The notes under the pieces: generated by a model
Seen by the model: the letters and a program-made list of their open reading frames with translations, nothing else
Told to the model about the DNA's origin: nothing
Databases searched by the model: none
Position numbers and translations under genes: made by a program
Shown: positions 27,262 to 35,142 of the stretch, piece after piece
How the letters are laid out: the number at the start of each line of letters is the position of its first letter
Numbering within the stretch: the stretch's first letter is position 1
NCBI RefSeq assembly: GCF_903166585.1
Contig: NZ_CAESCM010000003.1
Location: 434,001-498,000, forward strand
From: Pedobacter ghigonis
GTDB lineage: Bacteria; Bacteroidota; Bacteroidia; Sphingobacteriales; Sphingobacteriaceae
Direction of reading: 5' to 3'
DNA length: 64,000 nucleotides

Positions 27262-27421
27262 TTCGGAAAAAATGTAATTTACCTATACTTCATCCAGGTT
27301 AGCCATAGCATCATACTGCAAATTGCACTTATTCTGGCATTTAGATTCCTGGGGATTAAGATGACACAGGTAAAAATAATGATTTTATTGTCTTTTCACT
27401 TCAACTGATCTTATTATTTCC

Positions 27422-29335
27422 TTACAGGTCCATAAACTCCCATGCGCTGTGGTATCCGCCCAGTTTTTCGGTGTATGCAATAAAATCTGCATAAAATTTT
27501 GATTTAGACAATGTAGCGCTATCACCAATTACCACAAGCTTTTTTCTTGCCCTGGTCATTGCCACATTCATCCGTCGGGTATCTGATAAAAATCCGATTG
27601 TGCCTTCGGCATTGCTCCTGGTTAAACTAATGTACACCACATCACGCTCCTGCCCCTGAAAACTATCGATGGTGTTTACGGCAATTTGATTACGGTAAGG
27701 TGTTAAACTGTCATTTTCATTAATCAGGGAATTTAAAATTTGTACCTGTTGTTTGTATGGAGAAACAATGGCTACCGACGGAAACGGAGCCGGATTATTT
27801 GCTGCCAGCAAATTTTCTACCAGATGTGTTAAGTGTCTGATCAAAAAAGAAGCCTCATCAGGGTTTGTGGTACTGGTTCCGTCTAATTTTTCTTCAAAAC
27901 TACAACCGGCAGTATCCATAAAATTAATGGGTGCATCATTTGCAAAAAGCAACTGATTAGCCACCGAATGATGTGCCTGTAATGCATCCTTATAAAATAC
28001 TTTAGAAGAATAACCCATAATATCCTTATTCATCCGGTATTGTTCGTTTAACAACACAACCGATTCAGGATGAAGGCCTACAGTTTTTTCGAGTAAAGTA
28101 TTGCCTAAGCCATTTCTGGATGCTTCGTTTGATTTTATTGTGGGCGAAAGCTGAAAGTGATCGCCAGCCAAAATTACTTTTTGTGCTTTTAATATGGGTA
28201 TCCAGCAAGCAGGTTCCAATGCTTGTCCGGCTTCATCAATTACAATGGTTTGGTATTTTAAGTTACGTACGGTATAATGGTTTGCACCAACCAAAGTTGC
28301 CGTAATAATCTGGGCTTTGGTAAACAGGTTATCCATAATATACTGCTCTGTTTTTTCTACCTCCCTGCCAATTTTATGGGCTTCATCAAACAAGGCTTTC
28401 CTTTGGTCGCGTTCTGCTTTACCAAAGCTACGCTTATATTTGTGGGCCATGTTTTTATACTCGCTGGCCTGTTTCTTAAGCGCTTTAATGGTTTTCATAT
28501 CCGGGTGACCAGCCATTTGATGATCAAGTGTAGCCGCAAGCAATTTTTCTGATACCCTGGCCGGATTGCCTACCCGGATTACCTTTAATCCTTCGGCAGC
28601 TAATTTTTCGGTCAGCAAATCAACAGCAGTATTGCTGGGCGCTACCACTAAAATCTTTTGATCGCTATGTTTAGCCAACGATTTAATGGCGTGAACAAGT
28701 GTAGTGGTTTTTCCGGTACCCGGCGGCCCATGTACAATGGCCAGATGATCGGCCGAAATGATCTTATTAACCGCAAGCTGTTGCGATTCGTTTAAGGTGT
28801 TGGGAATTATAAACTTCTCTTCGCCACGGAAGGAAGGTTTATCGCCCTGTGTTAAAATGCGGATCAGTTTATTTTCTGACTCGTTTTCGGCTAAATGTGT
28901 AGCCTGTTTTAGGGCAGCCTGCATTTCGTCGTAACTGTTGTTATCAAACAACAAATCAACCCCTAGTTTTCCATCTCTTGTCCAATCGGGCAGTTCATCT
29001 ACCCTGAAAGTAATTTTCATCCGACTGCCGCTCTGGTGGGTAATTACCCCTTCAATGCGGTCTTCTTTGGCATCGTGATTGGAAAACAAAACCACCGATG
29101 ATCCAAACCTGAACTGATGCGAAAAATCCTGATGCGTAGTGCGTTCGAGTTCTACGGTAAGGTAATCACCTCTGCCTATCTCCGTATTTCTGATGGCTAT
29201 AGGGTACCAGGTTAAGCCCAATGCCCTCCTATCGACCGCAGAAGTATTTTCGGTAAGCTTTAAATAAGACTGTAAATCTTCTTCGCGCTCTATATTGAGC
29301 AAATCCTGAAGTTGTTTAAAATATTCTTTTGGCAA
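27422..29335 (-). CDS. SF1B DNA/RNA helicase (IGHMBP2/SMUBP-2-like)
   Basis: A 637-residue superfamily 1 helicase of the Upf1/IGHMBP2-like group. An N-terminal beta-barrel-like region (about 30-130) precedes motif I GPPGTGKTTT and motif II DEAGQALEP. Motif III GDHFQLSPT, motif IV-type NEQYRMNKDIM, and motifs V and VI (NTIDSFQGQERDVVYIS, RMNVAMTRARKKLVVIGD) follow. It should unwind DNA or RNA 5'-3' with ATP. It lies 58 bp downstream of the HipA-like/DUF3037 pair on the same strand, so co-transcription is possible, but a shared role is inference. Confidence 0.93.
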   Translation of the reverse strand: MPKEYFKQLQDLLNIEREEDLQSYLKLTENTSAVDRRALGLTWYPIAIRNTEIGRGDYLTVELERTTHQDFSHQFRFGSSVVLFSNHDAKEDRIEGVITHQSGSRMKITFRVDELPDWTRDGKLGVDLLFDNNSYDEMQAALKQATHLAENESENKLIRILTQGDKPSFRGEEKFIIPNTLNESQQLAVNKIISADHLAIVHGPPGTGKTTTLVHAIKSLAKHSDQKILVVAPSNTAVDLLTEKLAAEGLKVIRVGNPARVSEKLLAATLDHQMAGHPDMKTIKALKKQASEYKNMAHKYKRSFGKAERDQRKALFDEAHKIGREVEKTEQYIMDNLFTKAQIITATLVGANHYTVRNLKYQTIVIDEAGQALEPACWIPILKAQKVILAGDHFQLSPTIKSNEASRNGLGNTLLEKTVGLHPESVVLLNEQYRMNKDIMGYSSKVFYKDALQAHHSVANQLLFANDAPINFMDTAGCSFEEKLDGTSTTNPDEASFLIRHLTHLVENLLAANNPAPFPSVAIVSPYKQQVQILNSLINENDSLTPYRNQIAVNTIDSFQGQERDVVYISLTRSNAEGTIGFLSDTRRMNVAMTRARKKLVVIGDSATLSKSKFYADFIAYTEKLGGYHSAWEFMDL

Positions 29336-29393
29336 TAGATGAAGTGTTTAATTGTTGAATGGCTTAACTGTTAAACTGCAAATTTTTAACTGA

Positions 29394-29777
29394 TTACAGC
29401 ACCAGCTCCTGGTGTAACCTCAGTAGTGTTTCTCCTGCATCAACACAAAGCCCGGGATGTACTTTTGAGCATTGTACAACCGTGCTCCGGGTAGCGGTAA
29501 GCCACCTGAAACGCGAAGCCTGATCGTATTGACCAATCGGCCCCGATCCTTTTGCAGCGGTGCTGATCCTTTCGAAAGCACAAAGATTGGCTTTCAGTTC
29601 GGCTAAGTCGATTTTAGGTGAAAAGGCTAATATGCGCGCTTCATCCAGGACAAAAATGCTCTTTAAAAATTTCTGCTTAGCGCAAAACAGTATAATCCCC
29701 ACATTGATAAATTCTTCGCGTTCTACCCTTGGCATCACACGGATCACAGCATACTCAAATAAGAACTTCTCTTGCAT
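29394..29777 (-). CDS. DUF3037 family protein
   Basis: A 127-residue protein of the DUF3037 family; the segment 'FEYAVIRVMPRVEREEFINVGIILF' at residues 7-31 is the recognisable mark. The family has no known activity and is often encoded next to HipA-like kinases, as here. The start overlaps the end of the HipA-like gene by 23 bp, implying translational coupling and probably a physical or functional pair. No signal peptide or membrane helix is visible. Confidence 0.88.
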   Translation of the reverse strand: MQEKFLFEYAVIRVMPRVEREEFINVGIILFCAKQKFLKSIFVLDEARILAFSPKIDLAELKANLCAFERISTAAKGSGPIGQYDQASRFRWLTATRSTVVQCSKVHPGLCVDAGETLLRLHQELVL

Positions 29778-30546
29778 ATTGTGCTTCTTTTATAATGGTA
29801 TCGGCATGTGATAACCTGGTGGTTAAAAAATGTGCGTAAGCTTTACGGTGATCGTTTGTATTGCTAAAATTAGTTTCACCTTCCAGCCAGTTATCCGGAA
29901 TTAACGCAATCACAGCTTCAATTTTTTCAGGCGTAAGTATGGCTTTAAAAGTTTCATTTACCGCTTCTAATTCGGTTGCCCATGGCAACAGCACATGATC
30001 TTTAACCAAATAGAAGGGTTTAATAGCCTGCTCTTCCCAATTTTGCCACGAATGGTGAAAATATAGTGAAGCACCGTGATCGATTAACCAGAGCTCCTTG
30101 TGCCAAACCAGCATATTGGTATTTCTGCAGGTGCGGTCCATATTGGTTAAAAAGCAATCCAGCCACACAATCTGCGAGGCTAAGGTTGCATCAACAGTGG
30201 TAACCGTTGGGTCGAAGGTAATGGCACCTGATAAATAGTGCAGCGCAAGATTTAATCCTACACTCGCTTTTAGCAAATCCTGTATTTCTTCATCAGGTTC
30301 TGTACGGCCAAAAGCTTCGTCGAGATTGGCAAATACCAGTTCAGGTACGCGCAAACCCAAAATCCGGGCAATTTCGCCACCAATTAATTCGGCAATCAGC
30401 GCTCTTGGCCCCTGACCAGCCCCGCGAAATTTCAGTACATATAAAAAGTTATCGTCGGCCTCGGCAATGGCAGGCATCGAACCTCCCTCGCGCAATGGCG
30501 TAACGTACCTGGTTACATTTACTGTTCTTAGTTGTAAATCGTTCAT
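29755..30546 (-). CDS. HipA-like kinase (HipA_2 type)
   Basis: A 263-residue protein of the HipA-like kinase fold. ATP-site Lys39 is in LYVLKFRG. The catalytic loop reads TNMDRTCRNTN (Asp137, Asn143), followed by a DHG (156-158) in place of the canonical metal-binding DFG. No HipB-type helix-turn-helix antitoxin is encoded beside it. Instead the next gene is a DUF3037 protein that overlaps by 23 bp, so the pair differs from classical hipBA. I use the ATG at 30546; another ATG lies two codons upstream. Substrate and role (toxin, regulator) are unknown. Confidence 0.85.
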   Translation of the reverse strand: MNDLQLRTVNVTRYVTPLREGGSMPAIAEADDNFLYVLKFRGAGQGPRALIAELIGGEIARILGLRVPELVFANLDEAFGRTEPDEEIQDLLKASVGLNLALHYLSGAITFDPTVTTVDATLASQIVWLDCFLTNMDRTCRNTNMLVWHKELWLIDHGASLYFHHSWQNWEEQAIKPFYLVKDHVLLPWATELEAVNETFKAILTPEKIEAVIALIPDNWLEGETNFSNTNDHRKAYAHFLTTRLSHADTIIKEAQYAREVLI

Positions 30547-30600
30547 AAACACGGATAGAACGACATTTAATTTATGGAATGTAGCATTCTAAACTAGCGG

Positions 30601-30608
30601 CAAATTTA
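30601..30608 (-). promoter_or_regulatory. -7 box upstream of the HipA-like operon
   Basis: Read on the minus strand the sequence is TAAATTTG, a full TAnnTTTG match. It lies 54 bp before the HipA-like ATG. A TTTG (30633-30636 on this strand) lies 24 bp upstream, longer than the usual spacing. Confidence 0.35.
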
Positions 30609-30727
30609 ACAGAATTAAAGCAATTATTTGGTCAAAGTTTAGTCAGCCAGAAAATGATTAAAATTTCCCGGGCAAGTACTTTATCAATATATTTTAGAGA
30701 GAGAATGATGCTTTAAATCATACAAGG

Positions 30728-30916
30728 CTAATCGTGCCCGAGGTATTCATTCCCTGTAGGGGTCATTGCTGCCGACCATTGTACCGATTCGCGGTTAATT
30801 TTGATTAGTCCCAGGCTTTCCAGTTCTTCGTAATCTTCTTCCATGCCGCCCAGAATAGAGGAACTCACCTGTTGATTGATTACCTCGAGTAGAGATATAA
30901 TTTCTGATCTTTCCAT
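30728..30916 (-). CDS. Small hypothetical protein
   Basis: A 62-residue acidic protein with no membrane segment; I start it at the ATG at 30916 (MERSEIISLLEVINQ). The N-terminal half looks like an amphipathic helix with a Gly-Gly turn, and the end is 'AAMTPTGNEYLGHD'. I recognise no family. Support for a real gene comes from a striking 12-bp inverted repeat just upstream (30935-30967), positioned like an operator. Confidence 0.5.
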   Translation of the reverse strand: MERSEIISLLEVINQQVSSSILGGMEEDYEELESLGLIKINRESVQWSAAMTPTGNEYLGHD

Positions 30917-30934
30917 AACAGTTAGCAATTAAAT

Positions 30935-30967
30935 ACATTTTGATTAACATAAATATAATCAAAATGT
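30935..30967. promoter_or_regulatory. 12-bp inverted repeat, likely operator
   Basis: ACATTTTGATTA (30935-30946) and TAATCAAAATGT (30956-30967) are perfect reverse complements with a 9-bp AT spacer. The site starts 18 bp before the ATG of the 62-residue gene (30916). This is a classic dimeric-regulator geometry, but the regulator is not identified. Confidence 0.5.
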
Positions 30968-31221
30968 TTCCTGCTTAGCCAAATTGCAAGCCAGAAAAAG
31001 TATTTATTTCTTTCGGAGAGCCTGCCGCTTATTCCCTGCTATAAAAAAGATCGTTAAGCTAAGTCTTTAACAACTCAGTACACAGGTAAAACATATTGAA
31101 AAAAAATATTCAAGGTTAAGCCTAAAGCTTAAATCCCTCTTTACTAAGAACTTATTTTTGAGGCGAAGGCTCAAATTGAGCATCCAAGTATAATCTTAAA
31201 GTAAAAGAAATGTTAAAACTA

Positions 31222-31251
31222 TTGCAATTTTCTAAACTACTCCTATATTTG
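31222..31251 (+). promoter_or_regulatory. Promoter reading toward the 3' end of idi
   Basis: TTG at 31222-31224 and TATATTTG at 31244-31251 are 19 bp apart, matching the Bacteroidota promoter pattern on the plus strand. No plus-strand gene follows; the idi operon comes the other way. Confidence 0.45.
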
Positions 31252-31256
31252 TCCTC

Positions 31257-31309
31257 GAGAGCGTTAATTTAGATACGGGTATATGGCTTAGGCTGTATGC
31301 CCGTTTTTT
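31257..31309 (+). ncRNA. Candidate ~53-nt small RNA antisense to the idi 3' end
   Basis: A promoter match at 31222-31251 is followed about 24 bp later by a near-ideal intrinsic terminator on the same strand. The stem is ACGGGTATATGG (31275-31286) with CTGTATGCCCGT (31293-31304), including three G-U pairs in RNA, a 6-base loop and a T6 run (31304-31309). The predicted transcript is about 53 nt, and its 3' half is complementary to the last codons of idi. No reading frame fits within it. The start site is inferred from the promoter; expression is unproven. Confidence 0.3.
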
Positions 31310-31830
31310 GTTCTGGCAGTTGAAGCATGCCTTACAACTTTATCCAAACAAATCCTTAACCAGGGGCTATAAGCCTGAGGATTAAGGTTAATATCTTCCT
31401 GTAAGGACACTAAATCCATATACTTAAAGTCTTCTACTTCTTCCCGATTGATAAGCGGCAGTTCGTCCGTCATTCCGAAAAAAACGTGGTCTACTTCATG
31501 CTCGGTTAATCCGTTATCAAATTCGGCCTTGTAGGTAAATTTAAAAAGGTAGCTAATCTCGCACTCCATCCCCATTTCTTCTTTAAGCCTCCTTTTAGCT
31601 GCATGAACATTGCTTTCGCCAATTTTCGGGTGACTACAACAGGTATTGGTCCATAAACCTCCCGAATGGTATTTACTTTTGGCTCTTTGCTGCAGGAGCA
31701 ATTCCCGCTTAAAATTGAAAATAAACACAGAAAAGGCACGGTGTAATGCCCCTACTTCATGTGCTTTCATCTTTTCCATCTGCCCCCGGGGCACATCCTC
31801 GCCATCTACCAATATAACGTGTTCTTCCAT
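31288..31830 (-). CDS. idi: Isopentenyl-diphosphate delta-isomerase, type I
   Basis: A 180-residue Nudix-fold isomerase that interconverts isopentenyl and dimethylallyl diphosphate, supplying starter units for prenyl chains and carotenoids. Visible marks are the 'HRAFSVFIFN' strand, the active-site Cys in TNTCCSHP (residues 61-68), the metal-binding 'AAKRRLKEEMG' helix, and the catalytic Glu in TEHEVDHVF. The ATG at 31830 abuts the crtB stop, so the gene is the third in the merR-crtB-idi operon. It fits the operon as the precursor supply for phytoene synthase. Confidence 0.95.
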   Translation of the reverse strand: MEEHVILVDGEDVPRGQMEKMKAHEVGALHRAFSVFIFNFKRELLLQQRAKSKYHSGGLWTNTCCSHPKIGESNVHAAKRRLKEEMGMECEISYLFKFTYKAEFDNGLTEHEVDHVFFGMTDELPLINREEVEDFKYMDLVSLQEDINLNPQAYSPWLRICLDKVVRHASTARTKNGHTA

Positions 31831-32667
31831 TTATATTACATTTAACTTGTTCCTGATGATTGAATCAAACATCAAACCAACTTTACGCGTATTTGAAATT
31901 CTAATCCTTTCAGTCATGATTTTTTCGGCGCTTAACCGTTTTATTTTTACAAAAAGCTTTTTATAGTAGATGTAGGTTAGATACACCCCATTCCGCGAAC
32001 TTGCCGGCAAAAGCTTAATACCTGCAAGGGCTGCATCAAATTCTTCTTCTATTTCGGTTTCTATCTCTTGTTTTTGGGTATCACAAAATGCAGCCAGATT
32101 AACATTTGGAAAATAATTACGCTTTAAACCCTGATGATCAGCTTTCACATCGCGCAGAAAATTTACTTTTTGAAATGCTGAGCCCAGTTTCATAGCATAG
32201 GGCTTTAATCGTTCGTAATCGGCAATTTGGCCATTGGTAAATACTTTCAAACACATTAAACCTACAACTTCTGCAGAACCCAAAATATATTCGTTATACA
32301 ACTCGGCAGTATATTTGGTTTCCGAAAGATCCATTTCCATGCTTTTCAGAAAGAGAACGATCAGTTCGTGATCTATTGTATACTGATTAACAACTTTTTG
32401 AAAGGAATTCAGGATCGGATTTAAGCTGATTCCCAGATTAATCGCCTCAAAAGTATCCTGTTTAAATTTATCGAGCAGTAACTTTTTATCATAGCGATGA
32501 AAACTATCTACTATTTCATCAGCCAGGCGCACAAAACCGTATATAGCATGAACGGGAAGGCGCAATTCCTTTCCGAGCATATATATACCAAAAGAAAAAC
32601 TGGTACTATATCTTTTAGTGGTTAGCCTGCTGCAATCGGCAGATAGTTGATCAAAAATTTCTTTCAT
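31831..32667 (-). CDS. crtB: Phytoene/squalene synthase family protein (CrtB-like)
   Basis: A 278-residue head-to-head prenyl synthase, most likely phytoene synthase: two GGPP give phytoene, the first carotenoid step. The two Mg-binding Asp motifs are DEIVD (residues 50-54) in 'RLADEIVDSF' and DVKAD in 'VNFLRDVKADHQGLKRNYFP'. I start it at the ATG at 32667 (MKEIFDQLSADCSRLTTKRYS), since CrtB proteins begin close to this point. A longer frame would run deep into merR. The start overlaps the merR end by 17 bp. No crtI, crtY or crtZ lies nearby, so the later steps must be encoded elsewhere. Confidence 0.92.
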   Translation of the reverse strand: MKEIFDQLSADCSRLTTKRYSTSFSFGIYMLGKELRLPVHAIYGFVRLADEIVDSFHRYDKKLLLDKFKQDTFEAINLGISLNPILNSFQKVVNQYTIDHELIVLFLKSMEMDLSETKYTAELYNEYILGSAEVVGLMCLKVFTNGQIADYERLKPYAMKLGSAFQKVNFLRDVKADHQGLKRNYFPNVNLAAFCDTQKQEIETEIEEEFDAALAGIKLLPASSRNGVYLTYIYYKKLFVKIKRLSAEKIMTERIRISNTRKVGLMFDSIIRNKLNVI

Positions 32668-33556
32668 GTACGGCTTGGAATTGGATAGATTGTTCAAATT
32701 CATCAAGTGTTTTAAACCAATTGATGTGATCAATGTTTTTTAATTTGCTAATAACCTGGCTATTTCCGGCGAGGTGGATCTGAGCGGATGCACATATGGC
32801 CGATAGTTGATTGATATATTGCTGAGCTTTAACCGGAGCTTGTGTTTTAACCATAAAAATGAGCACATGATCTGCATTCAATACCGGATAAACTTGTTCA
32901 ATAGCAGCTAAAGGCATTTTACTACCTAAAAAGACTACCTGCTGGTGATGTATGCGCAACATATAACTGGCAAAAAGCAACCCGATATCATGGTCTTCAT
33001 ATTCGGGCAAAAAAAGTAGCCATTTAGGTCCCGCACCCTTTTGAACGGGAATACTATCGATATGGGTAAATATTTTCTGGCGGATAATATTGGATAAAAA
33101 GTGTTCGTGTGCCGCGCAAATATCGTCTTTACGCCACATTAAACCTAAACGCATCAGCAAAGGATAAATAACCTTACGGTAACAAACCGAAAGCCCTAAG
33201 CCATCTATGCTTTCATCTAACAGGCGGTAAAAAGAAAACTCATCAAAAGCAATACCGTGCCTTACCAGTTGCGAAATATAATATTCGCTATGCTCATCAT
33301 CTGGTGCCTGGGCAAATTCCTGATCAAGCAGCCTGTTCATTTCGGCATCAGAGAGCGAACAGATTTTAGAAATCTTTAGTCCGCTTTTAATTAAACTTAC
33401 AATATTCAGCAACCGCTTTAACTGGTTGTCATCGTACAGCCTGGTATTCCCCTGCGAGCGCGCGGGACTTAAAGCACCATAGCGGCGCTCCCAAATCCTG
33501 ATGGTATGCGCGTAGATGCCCGAAAGCTGTTCCAGGTCTGAAATAGAGTAAGTCAT
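32651..33556 (-). CDS. MerR-family regulator with B12-binding domain (CarH/LitR-like)
   Basis: A 301-residue regulator. It has an N-terminal MerR winged-helix domain (residues 1-70, 'YSISDLEQLSGIYAHTIRIWERRYG'). A four-helix B12-cap domain carries the Wx9EH signature (Trp141, Glu151-His152). A Rossmann-type cobalamin domain with E-x-H-x-x-G (EDHDIG, His189) should supply the lower axial ligand. In known CarH/LitR proteins, AdoB12 binds in the dark, the tetramer represses carotenoid genes, and light breaks the Co-C bond. It is the first gene of an operon with crtB and idi, so light control of carotenoid synthesis is the natural inference. Confidence 0.92.
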   Translation of the reverse strand: MTYSISDLEQLSGIYAHTIRIWERRYGALSPARSQGNTRLYDDNQLKRLLNIVSLIKSGLKISKICSLSDAEMNRLLDQEFAQAPDDEHSEYYISQLVRHGIAFDEFSFYRLLDESIDGLGLSVCYRKVIYPLLMRLGLMWRKDDICAAHEHFLSNIIRQKIFTHIDSIPVQKGAGPKWLLFLPEYEDHDIGLLFASYMLRIHHQQVVFLGSKMPLAAIEQVYPVLNADHVLIFMVKTQAPVKAQQYINQLSAICASAQIHLAGNSQVISKLKNIDHINWFKTLDEFEQSIQFQAVHERNF

Positions 33557-33575
33557 TATATTTTGTTCAAATATA
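33557..33575 (-). promoter_or_regulatory. Promoter of merR-crtB-idi with overlapping inverted repeat
   Basis: Read on the minus strand, TATATTTG (33575-33568) is a full -7 match 11 bp before the merR ATG, with a TTTG (33595-33592) 16 bp upstream. The -7 box lies inside TATATTT-TGTTC-AAATATA (33557-33575), a perfect 7-bp inverted repeat next to the start codon. A repressor binding there would block the promoter; CarH-like autoregulation is a possible reading. Confidence 0.45.
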
Positions 33576-33729
33576 TTGCTTAAAATTTAAACAAAAATAA
33601 TTCTCTGTTTATTTTTTTAAAAGAATCTACTCAGGCTAACGAATAAACATAGGCCTTTAAAAACAAACAGATTAAAAAAGAGCGGAAAAATAAAAGAGAG
33701 CGATGCTGGTAAATGTAAGCTGGCGCTTA

Positions 33730-34005
33730 CTAAAGAGCTTCTTCTGTAAGCAATACGCCTTTTTCGCCATTACCGGTTTCGATGGTATGTACATGCTTAT
33801 ATGAATGGCTAAACAGATCGTAGCCATGTTCCATTTGTTTAATGGCAACAGTGCTTAAGGGATATTTAAAATTGGTTTGCATACAAAGCAGGTTATTATT
33901 GGCCAATAACAAGAAATCACAATCGTAACCTTTTTCTTGCAATTCAATAACCTTTTTGGTAATTGACACATTTAACCGGTTGGTTGTACGGATTTTGTTT
34001 TTCAT
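33730..34005 (-). CDS. Hypothetical protein
   Basis: A 91-residue soluble protein with no recognised domain. It begins with a basic N-terminus ('MKNKIRTTNRLNVSITKKVIELQEKGYDCDFLLLANNNLLC') and ends with 'GEKGVLLTEEAL'. The pattern of alternating short strands and a helix is compatible with a small alpha/beta fold. Gene structure is clean and it sits alone, upstream of the merR operon on the same strand with a 173-bp gap. Function unknown. Confidence 0.65.
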   Translation of the reverse strand: MKNKIRTTNRLNVSITKKVIELQEKGYDCDFLLLANNNLLCMQTNFKYPLSTVAIKQMEHGYDLFSHSYKHVHTIETGNGEKGVLLTEEAL

Positions 34006-34123
34006 GAGATATTGTGTTTAGGTAAATTCCGGGATGATAATTCGCTTAATAAATATATCTATAAAATATTACGATTCAAAATATAATATATTGTTTTACA
34101 ACGAATTAAATCACACTCCTGTG

Positions 34124-34219
34124 TGTTTTGTTGCTACAAAACATTGCCTTTAAAACCTACTGAAGCAAACATCTTGAGCTGTAAAAACACTATGTATCAT
34201 ATTTATGACATAAAGTGTT
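34124..34219. promoter_or_regulatory. Two inverted repeats upstream of the LytTR response regulator gene
   Basis: TGTTTTGT-TGCT-ACAAAACA (34124-34143) is a perfect 8-bp inverted repeat. AACACT...AGTGTT with inner TGT/ACA arms (34186-34219) is a second. Both lie 80-180 bp before the LytTR gene at 34301 in a gap of about 295 bp without a gene. They are candidate regulator sites, but the regulator is unknown. Confidence 0.35.
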
Positions 34220-34300
34220 AAAAAAGGTTACGCTGTTAAAATTAATTTCTAAAATTAAAATGCATGCTCTAATTTAGCTCTACTAACACACACGCACTTA

Positions 34301-35041
34301 ATGAAACTAACATGTATCGTAATTGATGACGATATTCATGCCGTTAATGGTATAATATCTTACATCAATGCACTGGCCAATATCCAGCTTATCAAATCGT
34401 ACACCGATCCCTTGCTGGCTTTAAACGAAATTACAGCAGGAGAAGCAGTCGACATTATGTTTATGGATGTTGATATGCCCCTTATTTCCGGGCTGGAGCT
34501 TTCCAAAGTAATCAGGCATAAAACTGATAAACTTATTTTCACCACGTCGCATTCAAAATACGCATACGAAGCTTTCGAAATGTACGCCAGTGCCTACCTG
34601 TTAAAGCCCTACACCTTTGCCCGTTTCGCCGAAACCATCAACATGCTCTTTCCTAAAAGGCCGGCAACACCCAATATAAACCTTAAACAAGAGGATGATT
34701 ACTTCTTTGTTAGAAACAAAAACGACAACAATAACCTCATAAAAGTGCGGTATCCTGATATCGTAGCGGTAGAAAGTCTTCAGAATTATGTCAGAATTTT
34801 TACATTAAATGAAACAATTGTCGCCTATATCGCCCTATCCGAAATCAAAGTAATCCTCCTTAATTACGCCAATTTTGCTCAAGCCCACCGTTCGTTCATT
34901 ATTGCAAAAAACTACATTGAGAAGGTTGAGGGCAATACTTTGAAGATGATTAACAACCTGACTATCAATATTGGCAGCAGTTACCGCGACAGCATCCAGG
35001 ACTACATTAAAGAAAAAACGATTAAAACTAACCGCTCTTAA
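34301..35041 (+). CDS. LytTR-family response regulator
   Basis: A 246-residue response regulator. The receiver (1-120) shows the acidic cluster IDDD, phospho-acceptor in FMDVDMPLISG, Thr in FTTSH and Lys in LLKPY. A LytTR DNA-binding domain (about 140-240) shows 'YFFVRNKND...IKVRYPDIVAVESLQNYVRIFT' and 'FAQAHRSFIIAKNYIEKVEG', which is typical. It should act as a transcription factor controlled by the LytS-type kinase encoded just downstream. In Bacteroidota such pairs often sit next to their targets; none is obvious here. Confidence 0.95.
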   Translation: MKLTCIVIDDDIHAVNGIISYINALANIQLIKSYTDPLLALNEITAGEAVDIMFMDVDMPLISGLELSKVIRHKTDKLIFTTSHSKYAYEAFEMYASAYLLKPYTFARFAETINMLFPKRPATPNINLKQEDDYFFVRNKNDNNNLIKVRYPDIVAVESLQNYVRIFTLNETIVAYIALSEIKVILLNYANFAQAHRSFIIAKNYIEKVEGNTLKMINNLTINIGSSYRDSIQDYIKEKTIKTNRS

Positions 35042-35142
35042 AGTTAAATTTTTGTTATTTTCGTATCACTAACCAATAAGCTCCGGGCTTTTTTTGGATG
35101 GTGATGTATTTGCCGTTCCCCAATTTACAAGTCGTTTACCAA

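Larger units (their letters stand above)
30929..31287. other. Gap between idi and the small gene, with operator-like repeat and promoter
   Basis: No coding frame is seen in about 360 bp. The segment holds the inverted repeat at 30935-30967 and, further along, a plus-strand promoter (31222-31251) that leads into a terminator hairpin overlapping the end of idi. Both are listed separately. The remaining sequence is AT-rich. Confidence 0.5.

Noticed and set aside
29755..30928. Classical HipBA toxin-antitoxin module
   Set aside because: No helix-turn-helix antitoxin gene precedes the kinase. The 62-residue upstream gene has no recognisable DNA-binding motif and lies 180 bp away.
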